NCBI RefSeq assembly: GCF_037975245.1
Contig: NC_092577.1
Span: 31,624,398-31,688,397, forward strand
Reading direction: 5' to 3'
DNA: 64,000 nt
Source: Apostichopus japonicus
Lineage: Eukaryota; Echinodermata; Holothuroidea; Aspidochirotida; Stichopodidae
A program made the position numbers and the translations under genes. Below are positions 37,516 to 48,822 of this stretch, piece by piece. The notes under the pieces are model-generated. The model was not told the DNA's origin. It did not search any database and saw nothing but the letters and a program-made list of their open reading frames with translations. The number at the start of each line of letters is the position of its first letter. The stretch's first letter is position 1.

Positions 37516-40500
37516 CTATATTGGTCTCACTTTCATTTCGGTGAACTTTATGTTAGCATTGCCACCACGTAGATTTTTCCACGACATTTTTGTTATGTAG
37601 GGTCCGTTAAGGTTCGACGAAGCACACGCATCATACCACCAGCCACCTTTATTAGAATCACGGGCACAGTGTCCGGACGCTTTGTTATCATTGTCTCGGT
37701 CCAAAGTCGAAAAGCCTATACCCAAGTGTCTTCTCATTGCATAGCCGTTCTCAAAGGGATCATCTAAAAGTATAAAAGGTGAATGCATATAAACTAGCAA
37801 TATAGAACATGTAGCTCATTCATGGGCGTCAGTATATAGCTAAAGAAACCCACTGAGAGGATGGCAAGCAAACTCCAGTTTTCAATAACCGGTGAAATGT
37901 AAATAGAATTAACCGGTTTACTAAAGGAGAGTCTAAATTCATCCGAGCCCAAACAAAAATAATTTAAAAAAATCTACATTAAATGACCGATATGCACATC
38001 ATCACAACATGTAGTACAGGCTAACCTATTCACTGTAGTAGGTATAGTACACGCCGTATTTGTCCCGGGAAGCACGGAACGCTTGGTGTTAAACTTGGAT
38101 CGCCCAGATCCAATGATTCTTTGTCAGTATACTACTTAATCACATTGCAATGTTAAGTTGGTTAGTCAAGCTAATAACCTATTCTTCAAAGAATTAGGTA
38201 CGGTTAAATATCTGCATTGCCATAATTTAGCAACGTTGCCCCCCCCCCCCCCCCTCTATAAGTCAGTTTCTCCACTATGGACCTTGTTTGGAATAAATTG
38301 TTTGTAGCTCATTTTGTTCGAGTTCCAAACGCATTTCAGAAGGGGAGACCTGGGCCCCCGAACTACCCACCTGGTCCCGCCCATGGAGAGCCTTTCGTCA
38401 TGTGTTATATGTGCTTATTTGGACTTATAGGCAGGCAGGGCGGATCCAGTATTTCATAAAGGAGAGGTCTGGAAATGAAGCCCTTGAAATAGACTAGTCT
38501 TGTAAACGCAAGGTTGTGCAGATTACTACTTTTGAATCTTTGTGAGCGTAGGGTTGAAAAGGGAGGGTCTGCAACCCACCCCACCCCTCAGTCCGGATTC
38601 GTGCCTGTAATGTTGGGTAAACAATAAATTAATTTACTTTAATTTGACTTGTTATACATATATGTTTCCATAAATTCTCGAACCTGAATTTCCACTGTAA
38701 TCTCCGAGTATTTCCAAGCGAAATTGATCGTTTTCGTTGCTGGTTCGAAAGCTATCAAACTTTGCGAAGTATGGATCTCCAAGAGTGTTGACGAAATCGA
38801 TGCGAAGTTCACACAGCTCTTGATTGGTAAGGTAATAAAGTTTTTCATTACCGATCCAAAACTCCTGATCTGCCTGACCAAAGCCTTGTTTGTAATCAGC
38901 CCAGTTGCGGTAAAAATCGACCGAACCGTCAACACGACGCTGAAAGACCTATAAATAACAAGTACCAAATATAGGAACAAATAATATCTAAAATTGACGG
39001 ACGATAACAAGTTGGACCATTTGTAGTTTTCAAGTTATCATCACGTGACAAACAGGGATCGGGTCGAGGCGGAAACCGGAGGAGGGGAGTGGGGATGGAT
39101 GGGGGGGGGGGGGCTCTGTCATGTGCCCCTCCAGTTTGGTAAGAAAAAGCCAAAGTCGTTTTGTTAAGAAGTGATCATTTATATATAATTAGAAAGAGCT
39201 CTTTTGTTGTACAATGAAAACAAAGTTTTTTAAAAGTACCGGTGTCATGCAAAACATACACATAATGGAAATTGTGGTACAGCATGAGCAGACAGTTTTG
39301 AGGTTTGATTCTCACACAGCTTCCACTACTTCTATCGAAGTTTGTGCCACCTCCCCTCTTCATCTCCTCTGAGACTGAACCCCACTCCCACGACCAAGTC
39401 CAAACTTAATTTGTCACGTGTACCAGACATGAAGGCCATTAATCATTGTCATACATAGTGTTTGTACGTTTGGGATTTCTACGTGGATGATATTCCGGTC
39501 AAAATTTGCCTAGTATAGAACGACCTAATATTAACAATCTTATCATTGGTTTATATCTTCTGTTGATCAACTATATACAAGGGTATGGAGCTATCCTTAT
39601 AATCACCCATCATTTCAAGACTACTGATTCCTAAAATGTGTATGCATGAATACAGCTTCTGCAGTGGGATTCATGACATATTAGGTAAACTCACCGTCCA
39701 TCCTCCTCCGTCTGACATATTGCAATAGACTTCAAAGGATGACCCGGGCCAGTTGATTGGTTTGATCTCGTATAGGCCACTATCAGTACATCCGGCGTTG
39801 TAGACCTCCAAACAGTTACGTAACATTCTGCAGCTGACAGCGGATGTTGTGTCAGCTTCAACGACGACAGAAGCAGAGGAGACCATGTCCTCTTGTTTCA
39901 GTGTGGACATGTCATGTTGCAGTGTGGACGTGTCCACATGCATTGTGGACACGTCATATTGCAGAGTTGACGTATCATCGTGCAGTGTGGTCATGACATG
40001 TTGCAGTGTGGACCTGTCGTTCTGCAGCGTTGACGTGTCCTCATACAGTGTGGACACGTCATATTGCAGTGTGGACTTTTCTTGTGGCAGTGTGGACGTG
40101 TCTTTATGCAGTGTGGACATGTCATGTAGCAGCGTGGACGTGTCATGTGGCAGTGTGGACCTGTCGTTCTGTAGCGTTGACGTGTCCTCATGCAGTGTGG
40201 ACACGTCATATTGCAGTGTGGACTTTTCTTGTGGCAGTGTGGACGTGTCTTTATGCAGTGTGGACATGTAGTGTAGCAGCGTGGACGTGTCATGTGGCAG
40301 TGTGGACCTGTCGTTCTGCAGCGTTGACGTGTCCTCATGCAGTGTGGACGTGTCATATTGCAGTGTGGACTTTTCTTGTGGCAGTGTGGACGTTTCTTTA
40401 TGCAGCGTGGACATGTCATGTAGCAGCGTGGACGTGTCATGTGGCAGTGTGGACCTGTCGTTCTGCAGCGTTGACGTGTCCTCATGCAGTGTGGACGTGT

Positions 40501-41180
40501 CATATTGCAGTGTGGACTTTTCTTGTGGCAGTGTGGACGTTTCTTTATGCAGCGTGGACATGTCATGTAGCAGCGTGGACGTGTCATGTGGCAGTGTGGA
40601 CCTGTCGATCTGCAGCGTTGACGTGTCCTCATGCAGTGTGGACATGTCATATTGCAGTGTGGAGTTTTCTTGTGGCAGTGTGGACGTTTCTTTATGCAGT
40701 GTGGACTTTTTATGTAGCAGTGTGGACCTGTCGTTCTGCAGCGTCGACGTGTCCTCATGCAGTGTGGACATTTCATATTGCAGTGTGGACTTTTCTTGTG
40801 GCAGTGTGGACGTATTCTCATGCAATGTGGACATGTCATGTAGCAGTGTGGACGTGTCATGTGGCAGTGTGGACCTGTCGTTATGCAGCGTTGACGTGTC
40901 CTCATGCAGTGTAGACGTGTCATGTGGCATTGTGGAAGTGTCATCATACAGCGTGGACCTATCATACTGCAGTGTGGACGTGTCCTTTTCCAAGTTGGTC
41001 GTGTACTCCAATACTGTTGACTTTCCCTCTGTCGCAGATGCATCATTTGGCAGCGTAAACTGGTCTGTATAAAAGCAATAAACGGTCCCCTCATCATGCG
41101 CAGTGTAACATTCAGATTACATACATGGCAAAAATAAACACAGATCAACCAGTCAGGCTATCTATAAATATATATGTATA

Positions 41181-41242
<62 letters not shown>

Positions 41243-41299
41243 TATCTATATCTATATGTATATATATATATATATATAAAGATATATATATATATATAA

Positions 41300-41395
<96 letters not shown>

Positions 41396-41632
41396 GTGCT
41401 ATATAGCCTGACAGCCGGAGCATACAAAGATCACGTGATGGTATCAAACCTATACAGTAATTCTTAGTGACTAGTTACTTAGTTGATTCTTCCTGGTAGG
41501 CTTGTTACAGAAACAAACAAAATCAAACAAACACGAATGAAACAAAATATGGCCAGCATAACTCACTTTGGTAAAAGGCACGTTGTCTCTTATGTTCCTC
41601 TGGAAACATCTCAGCAAATTTGCAGGCCTTAC
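37516..41632 (-). CDS. Fibrinogen-related protein with long heptad-repeat stalk (5' end unresolved)
   Basis: Secreted fibrinogen-domain protein of the FREP/ficolin/angiopoietin superfamily; the family includes innate-immune lectins. Exons (minus): 41567-41632, 39695-41064, 38684-38948 and 37516-37763 (TAG). Phases fit at each join. Order: [28 protein letters not shown]; 52 heptads of S-T-L-x-x-D-x; a linker with [10 protein letters not shown]; then a full fibrinogen C-terminal domain of about 210 aa. The domain shows [32 protein letters not shown], the calcium-site motif DRDNDN, and the second disulfide pair in GHCARD and WWYDAC followed by SSNLNGPY. The donor after 38684 is the weak GTTCGA, but the frame joins cleanly. 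A signal-peptide exon at 42177-42216 (MTMMFILTVCLIK, phase compatible) is a guess. The visible part is 648 codons. The fibrinogen domain is certain; the 5' structure is not. Confidence 0.88.
39887..40978 (-). repeat. Coding minisatellite: 52 x 21 bp, with 147-bp higher-order unit
   Basis: Each 21-bp unit encodes one heptad of the form STL-xx-D-x. Over 40076-40663 the heptads recur in a fixed order of seven (STLQYD, STLHED, STLQND, STLPHD, STLLHD, STLHKE, STLPQE), giving four near-identical 147-bp units. Edge heptads are more divergent. Leu falls on one hydrophobic position of a coiled-coil register and Thr/Met/Arg/Lys on the other; the region is also Ser/Thr-rich, so either a coiled coil or an O-glycosylated stalk is possible. 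Confidence 0.95.
41160..41392. repeat. (TA)n microsatellite
   Basis: About 230 bp of TA with GTA, CTA and AAA interruptions, in the intron upstream of the stalk exon. It produces spurious Tyr/Ile frames on both strands. Confidence 0.95.
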
Positions 41633-43083
41633 CTTCGAGAATGAAAAGAAGACAGTTTTGAAATGATGATGCAGTCAGATCTTGCAACAAGTTAACAGGT
41701 TTGCCTAAGTAATTCACAACAACTTTTCGTTCGAGTATTACTGCCTCTATCACAAGACTATTTCTACTTTGTATTCGAAACTTATAAGGGAGCAAACAAA
41801 AAACAACTAATTGTCATGAACTCATAACTACCACATTCCTGGTGAAGCTATGCGAACAATGAAATCTAGCTAAATTATAATTTTTTTGCAATATTTACCG
41901 CAATTTTAAATTCCACAATTTTATTACGGGTTTTTTTCTTTCAAACAATCGAACTGCAACTGGAGCGCACAATTGCTACTGGCTTATCAGGACTGCACAC
42001 AATCTTCACAAACACGAGTAGCAGACGACACGATTCGTTGCTCTTGAGAAACACAAGTCTCCTTGCCGTTTTTGCGCGTAAAAAAACATGACAGGATGGG
42101 ATTAACAGCCGTACGCAATCTATAAGACTCTGGCAGTAGATGTTCGACTAGCAGCCAGGGTCCATGCAGATCAAACCTTTTATGAGACAGACAGTTAATA
42201 TAAACATCATTGTCATCCAATTCAAAGCAATAATTCTTAACTTTACACAACAGAAAACCAGAGCCGTATCCCTGGAAGATGGACTTGAGATAGTAACCGA
42301 AATATTAAGATGAACAAAACAATGAATTGAGAAAACGTCATGAGAAAGCAGATAAGCAAGAGCTTACTTAAAGATCTGCTTTATTGGCTCCAATTATAGC
42401 ACGCTATAGCTAGGAAAGTTTTGTGATTACGTATTCGACCTGCCACGGTCGTAAATCGACCTCTGGGCTCTACAATTAGCCTGCATAGCTTCTTAACACA
42501 ATTCGGCTCTTTGTGTAAACACTGTGTGGAAATATGTTCATGACTACAGTGTAGTTAATCATATGGCGTTCACACAAAGACCCTCATACAAGAAAAATAT
42601 GTGGCAGGCGTTGCAGACTAATTGGTAAGCAGAGGTCATTTTACAACCATGGCAGGCCGATTACATAATCTCAAGAAACTTTTTCCATAATAGCGTGCTA
42701 TAGTTGGGATCTATACAGCAGACCTTTAACTTAAATTGGACATTATAACATGACAACACAATTCCCCATAGTCATGAAGTACTCCCGTCAACATATACTG
42801 TTAGTAACAATTCATGATAATATGCTTGATGTATTCCTCTACGACAGCCTATTTGACGATGACTTTTTTGTTTGAATTAATATCTTGATATTGACAAAAG
42901 TTCAGGCAATTTATATGAGGAAACTTGAGACATTTAAATATACAAATCACTTTGATTTTGATTTTCAGCAGATCAATATAGTGATCCGGACAAAACTTTC
43001 TTCAAAAAAGTGTATTTAAATTGCAGATATATGTTACACAAATACGCTTTTCGACAGGGGGAAAAAACAAAAAAACATCATGA
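41538..43083. repeat. Tandem duplication, copy 1 (carries the FREP upstream exon)
   Basis: Matches 43409-45148 directly, for example GAAACAAAATATGGCCAG, CTTTTCGTTCGAGTATTA, ACTGCAACTGGAGCGCACAA and ACACAAATACGC. It contains about 560 bp (roughly 42083-42640) that are missing in copy 2. An 87-codon Cys-containing open frame at 41987-42250 (minus) lies in this copy and is interrupted in copy 2; it is not recognised. Confidence 0.85.
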
Positions 43084-43437
43084 ACAAATCAAACCCCGGA
43101 TCTTGTGTCACAAACCGAAGTCCGTACCACTCGACCACAGTGATTCCTACCTTCGCCTGATGAGTCCCAAAAAAAGGACGAAACCGGTCGTTAAGTGGGA
43201 TTTTTCTTGTGTGTTATTGTTTACTTATTTGCTATATATCTGTCATACCACTTGCTACACATTCATTTCGTATTTACGGCTTGGCTTGCCTATAAAAAGA
43301 GTGGTTATTCTGTGTAACATTGTCAGATTCAAAGCACCAGAGGTGCACTCTGTACACTCATAACACTTGGGTAATACGCCCTCAATGACAGTTATTCAAA
43401 GCCACCAGTGAAACAAAATATGGCCAGTATAACTCAC

Positions 43438-43503
43438 TTTGGCAAATGACACGATGTCTGTTATGTTCCTCTGGAAATGTCTCAGCGAATTTGCAGGCCT
43501 TAC
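43438..43503 (-). CDS. Duplicate of the FREP upstream exon
   Basis: 66 bp, the same length and phases as 41567-41632, with the same acceptor context (TCTTTCTCGAAG) and donor GTGAGT. It reads [18 protein letters not shown] then VICQ: open, but six of 22 residues differ from copy 1. It may be an alternative exon of the fibrinogen-related gene or an unused duplicate; no other exon of a second gene is seen. Confidence 0.5.
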
Positions 43504-44062
43504 CTTCGAGAAAGAATAGAAGACAGTTTTGAAAATGATGATGCAGTCAGACCTTGCAACAAGTTAACAGGTATGCCTTAGTAATTTACAACAACTTTTC
43601 GTTCGAGTATTATCTGCCTCTATCACAAGACTATTTCTACTCTGTATTTGAAACTTATTAGGGAGCGATGTACGATGTACGGCGTATACGCAAATCTGGA
43701 CTGACTTTGTCAATGAGGAGACGCACATAAAAAAAAATTAAAAAAGGACATTACGTACAAACCATGGAAGGCCATGTGACTTGCTCCCTTTTGGCACTCA
43801 ACTCTTATACAGTACTCCGTACATGTGTATTCCAACAACAACAACAACAACAAAAAAAAACCCATGAACTCATAACTACCACATACCTGGTGAAGCTATG
43901 CGAACAATGTAATCTAGCTAAATGATCATTTTTTTCAATGTTTACCGCAATTTTAAATTCCACAATTTTATTACGGGGTATTTTCTTTTAAACAATCGAA
44001 CTGCAACTGGAGCGCACAATTGTTAGGCCTATTAGCTTATCAGGACTGAACACAATGTAAAC

Positions 44063-44525
44063 CAGGGTTTCCTTAACTTTATCCCCCCAAAAGCCCCCCG
44101 TGGATGTGAGAGTCCACGAACCCCCAACGTTTCGACACGATCTGAGTCATTATTATACTATCGAGTACGCATAACAGTGCTTCGTAAAAGATCAAGTTCG
44201 TAGTGTGATATTGTACTGTCATGCCTACACCAACTTCACCAGAGTCATGCAGCCTGTGTCTGTTTCATAATTCAGTTATTTATCACATGAACGGTACGGT
44301 AAGCGTTTTTTTTTTTTTTTTACGGTAATACTATGGCAACATATGCGTATGGAACGCGAAAAGAGTTTGTCGATAGGTACTTTTGTACATTACTAAATTA
44401 TATGATATCAGATTCTAGTTCAACAAAAAGTACTCTAGGTTTGACTTTTAGAACGTCTCACGCACCCCCTGGGATGGACTCACGCACCCCCTAGTGCTTC
44501 ATGCACCCCAGTTAGGGAACCCCTG
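44063..44525. mobile_element. 463-bp hAT-type element with an empty-site paralog
   Basis: Termini are CAGGGTTTCCTTAACT and complement of CAGGGGTTCCCTAACT. An exact 8-bp target duplication ATGTAAAC lies at 44055-44062 and 44526-44533. The duplicated copy at about 42000 (CACAATCTTCACAAACACG) lacks it, so it inserted after the tandem duplication. No transposase. Confidence 0.93.
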
Positions 44526-45174
44526 ATGTAAACAAAACACGAACAGCAGACGACACGGATCGTTGCTCTTGAGAAACACAAGTCTCCTTTCCGTTTTTGC
44601 GCGTAAAAAGCGCGTTACATAATAGAATTTACCGCCGATTACGTAACCTCAAGAAACTTTTCCATGATAGCGTACTATAGTTGGGGTCTATACAGCAGAC
44701 CTTTAACTTAAATTGGACATTATAACAATACAACATAATTCCTAATAGTCATGAAGTACTCCCGTCGCCATATTAAACACAATTCCTAATAGTCATGAAG
44801 TACTCCCGTCGCCATATTATGTTAGTAACAATTCATTATAATATGCTAGATGAATTCCCCAACAACAGCCTATTTGACGATGACTTTTTTCCCCTCTTGA
44901 ATTAATATCTTGATATTGACAAAAGTTCAGGCAATTTATATGAGCATGGAGGTAAAAACAGAACCTCCATGATATGAGGAAACTTGAGACATTTAAATAT
45001 ACAAATCACTATGCTATTGATTTTCAGCCGACCAATAAAGTGATCCGGACAAAACTTTCTTCAAAAAAGTTATTTTAAATTGCAGATATATGTATACTTA
45101 CACAAATACGCATTTGGACAGGGGGAAAACCCCCCAAAAACATCAGATACAAAAGGGCTTGTCCATCATTCACT

Positions 45175-46860
45175 TCAATTGTAGACGTCTTGGTGCAAAA
45201 TTCTTCCCATTTAGAAAACTACTTTAGAGGAGTTAGACTATAATTTTGAGTTAATAGTAATGCGGGAGACATGGCTATAGATTTCGATTCAAGTCCTGTA
45301 ATTTACAATATATCTGGATATGACGTGTGTCATAAAGATCGTAATAATAGGCAGGTGGTGGTGGAGTACCTATTTACATCGATAACCGAATTATAAAGTT
45401 ATAGAAGACATACAAATGTGCAGAAAAAAAATTACAGAAAAAAATGACGTTGTAATACCGAAATTTGATGTTAGGAAATATTTTTGCGTCGTTGTTATAT
45501 TATTTTACGTAGCTGCTGTATACATTCATGTTGTTATTGCACATAACTATAACATCATTATACATCAAATCACGTCGTCGTCATTTGAATTTATATAGTC
45601 ATCAATGTAATAAACGTTGTTGATGTTTGATTTTGCCCTTTATGCGTTCCATAGAGAGGCGACCTAGTTCTGCAATCGATAAATTATCATGTGGTACTAT
45701 TGAAGAGATGTGCAGACACAAAGAAGTCCGATGTTTACTTATTTGATGACTTTAAAGGGTGTGAAGCCTCACGCAAAAAGAAACGTCTAATGCCGGTAAT
45801 CTGACCTAGTTTCGAATGAGGTGTAACAAATTAGTGTTAGACACCACCATCGATCCCAGAAAATACACACACACAGCTTGCTACCATCGGTAATTAGACA
45901 CTAGTGTACAGTCAGTACATACAGCTGCGGTCAATACCCACAGCACAGTGTACCAAACAATACAGCGATGGACATCTCAGGTCCAGCTAAAGATAACAAG
46001 GTATCACGTTTCATTACTGTACTGTCTGCATTTTGTAGCGACACGAACAAAACGTCAATTGCAAGCAACGGAAAGTTAACTTTTTCATATGGCCGCACGC
46101 GGTTTGGGGCGAGTCTTCAATGCCTTTAAGTGACCATATCGTTGCAGCTTTCAGTGTCATTGATAATAGTATGCCTACCCATATATAAGATTGATTGAGT
46201 AGGCCTATATTAACCAGGAAAAGAGGTGGTGCATCTATACGACATTATTCGATCAAAAGTTAAATCAGGAATATGAGACTCAGAGTATAGCCTGCACAGC
46301 CAATGACATAAGTTGGACTCATATGATAATTTCATCAACATTGTACTGTATAATGATGAATGTTGTCTGATGAGAAAAAATCCCCAGTTAAACGAAGTAA
46401 TAGAGATATGCTATGGATTACAACGAGTTTGAAAAATGCATGTCAAAAGGAAGAAAAACAAATGTACATGAAATTTCTTACCGATAATACAACGGTATAA
46501 AAACGTATACCGAAAAAAAAACTGAACTCTATTTTGAAATTCCGCAAGGAGCATGCAGTATTATACAACACTTCTGGAAATTCATAAAAGTAATACCAGG
46601 GAAACATATGGGAAGTTCTTAATGGTATCATCAATGAAAGACAAAGGAACAAAAATGATTTTCCTGGTACATTTATCGACAATGATATGGAAGTTAAAGA
46701 CAAAAACAATTGTAAGTGGTTTGAATACGTTTTTCACCAAGGTAGTTCCTGATTTAGCTGCAACTATATTCCAAAACAAACTAGTTCTATTTATGATTAT
46801 CTGTTGATGAGAATAATACTAGTTCTGTGTTTAATATTTGGATACCACTGAAACTGAAGT
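45175..46860 (+). pseudogene. Decayed non-LTR retrotransposon (endonuclease and linker)
   Basis: Around 45177-45390 broken frames read FNCRRLGAKFFPFRKLL, RETWL and YNISGYDVCHKDRNN, the usual start of an APE-type endonuclease (the ETWL and GY...KDR motifs). At 46413-46440 WITTSLKNA matches the PWIT linker motif, and 46600-46710 reads WEVLNGIINERQRNKN then FPGTFIDN, typical of the region between endonuclease and reverse transcriptase. Stops and frameshifts are frequent and the RT is absent. A TTAA element interrupts it. Confidence 0.75.
45752..46129. mobile_element. TTAA-flanked element, copy 1
   Basis: 370 bp between TTAA sites at 45752-45755 and 46126-46129. Termini are AGGGTGTGAAGCCTCACGC and complement of AGGCATTGAAGACTCGCCC. 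TTAA duplications are used by piggyBac and Kolobok; the superfamily cannot be chosen here. Inserted in the LINE remnant. Confidence 0.8.
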
Positions 46861-47120
46861 ACTGGGTATTGTTTAAATTTAAGCGACAAATCATATATTG
46901 ACTGTTATCGATATATGAATTATCATATCCCTTATTATCGAACCTTTCACCTATATTTGTTATAAGTATTTCTTTTACAGTGGGTTTTACAAAAAGCGAG
47001 CCAGGTTCTAAATGGCGATGCATCTTATATTTTAAACTGTGCAAATGAGAGACTATAAGTAACTAAAGAAGAAGCAAGAAAACCCTTTAAAACAAAGCCT
47101 ACTGATGGACGAAATGAATA

Positions 47121-47780
47121 GCCAACTTTAGAGACGATAACAAATTTTACAAGATGATATTTCTTGTGGAAACTCGATCCTGAGAGTATTTATAGCTTTA
47201 AGAGATAAATATTGATATAATATTTCATAATCATACTTACAGGTCGTGCTACTTTCAATCTGCATTAGCCGCATAAGCAAGACATACTGCAGGAATAACA
47301 GGTTCCTGAACGCGGTCCGTGTAAACATCATGTATGTGCTAATATATATAGCAAATAAACAGAGACGCATAAAATTAACCATGCTATAGTAGTACAGCAG
47401 TAACCGATCCGTTTGAAAGTTGACGTCTTACGAATATGTTACTATACCGCGTAGGTTATGAATGGCTTATGGCTATCGATTTACCGATGTTTCCGTGTAT
47501 GTGGGTGCGTATATGTGTTTAAATATATATTATTGAGTTTAATATATTTCAAATCTACGAGGTCTGGTTCAATACACTTCTAGTACGATTTAAAAAAAAA
47601 AGGAAACATGAACTTGAAGGGATTTCAAGACTGTACTTATGTTGTAAGTGAATCATCCCTGATTATATATACGAAGGGGGTGGGGAAGGGGGTGGGGGAG
47701 GTGGGGGATTTAATTAGAAAGATATATACTTATCATTGGCCACCTGGAAATCTGTTAATTTATTATTCAACAAAATAACT
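47121..47780. repeat. Segmental duplication, copy B (right of the FREP gene)
   Basis: Same orientation as 34703-36740. The site of the palindrome insertion corresponds to about 47345 here and is empty. Confidence 0.7.
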
Positions 47781-48822
47781 CATACCCTGAGGAATTGCCA
47801 AGTATATCTATAATAATAATCATAATAATCAGCTAAAGATGAAAAAAAAAAATATTTACTTATGAAAAATTCATGGTTAAAAGGTTTTGGTTTGAGCCTT
47901 ACCAATCTTAAATTGAGTAATACTCGGGTAGGTTCGATAAAATTGCCAAGACGTTACCATTTAAATAGAGATAAAATAAAACATAAAAAAATTGACCTAC
48001 AGAAATACAGGTTTCATTTACATAGATACAATAGATAACGGAACTCGTTGAATATTTCAGTTTCATCATCTATTTCGAACCAAGATTAAAGACTTAAATA
48101 TTTTGAATAAAAGAATAAATACATAAATAACTTAATCATAAAATGAGACGATTTAGATTCGATTAGAAGGTAACAAAGTAACTCCTTCAATCTAACATGA
48201 AAACTTATTTTTCCCTTTTTTTTTTGTCCATGAGGATTCACAAGAAATGTATAACATGAGCAGGCAAACTGTAGAAATCTTTGCAAAAAAATAAAAACAA
48301 ATGAAGTATCCAAATGTGACCTTTGACCTGCTGACAACACTAAAAGTACAGAAGAACAAGCAAAGAAAACATTTTATCATATTCAATAAAAAGTATAAAA
48401 GACGATACCCTATGGCAAGGCCAGCTGTTTGATGTATTACAATCAGAAATAGTAAAAATGGTATTAAAAAATTACTACAAAAGTCTTAATGTCCATACTT
48501 TATATGATATATAACTTTTAGCACACAGAAAGCTAAAATTCATTGCTATACAGCCAACACACTGTGTTTTATTTATTGTAAACTTTCTCTCAACCTTACT
48601 TGACATAACAGCCCAAAGGTTATCAAGATTGTCTTTATAAAAGTTTTAAAAATTCCCCTACTGCATGTGGAATCTGATTCATGGATAACAGGTACTTCAG
48701 AAGTGCATGAATGTCCATGATAAAAAGAGTTCTAATGCTCAGCGCTCTGAGCCCAGATAAATTAACATGTTCCACCGCACCTCTTCACATGAGTTAAAAT
48801 ACTCTTACGGTTGCCACGGTGA
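47781..48822. other. No gene seen; probable MPV17 3' UTR at right edge
   Basis: AT-rich. The 3' UTR of the minus-strand MPV17 copy starts at 48822 and runs left, but I cannot place a polyadenylation site with confidence. Confidence 0.4.

Larger units (their letters stand above)
43409..45148. repeat. Tandem duplication, copy 2
   Basis: Second copy, carrying an open version of the FREP exon and a hAT insertion. A tRNA-like fragment (TGTGGTCGAGTGGTACGG on minus, about 43070-43145) lies at the junction between the copies. Confidence 0.85.

Noticed and set aside
39887-40978. CRISPR-like array
   Set aside because: Units are contiguous 21-mers with no spacers, in frame within a eukaryotic exon.
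39849-41072. Large plus-strand frames and a second minus-strand frame (39991-41148) over the heptad array
   Set aside because: A 21-bp repeat without stops stays open in several frames. Only the minus frame with STL heptads runs into the fibrinogen domain and matches the splice phases.
41125-41447. Tyr/Ile-rich frames on both strands
   Set aside because: Translation of a (TA)n microsatellite.
42177-42216. Confident signal-peptide exon for the fibrinogen-related gene
   Set aside because: The hydrophobic peptide and phase fit, but the donor GTTTGA is poor and the segment is missing in the duplicate, so it is mentioned only as a guess.
43010-43363. 117-aa plus-strand gene
   Set aside because: It crosses the tandem-duplication junction and a tRNA-like fragment on the other strand.
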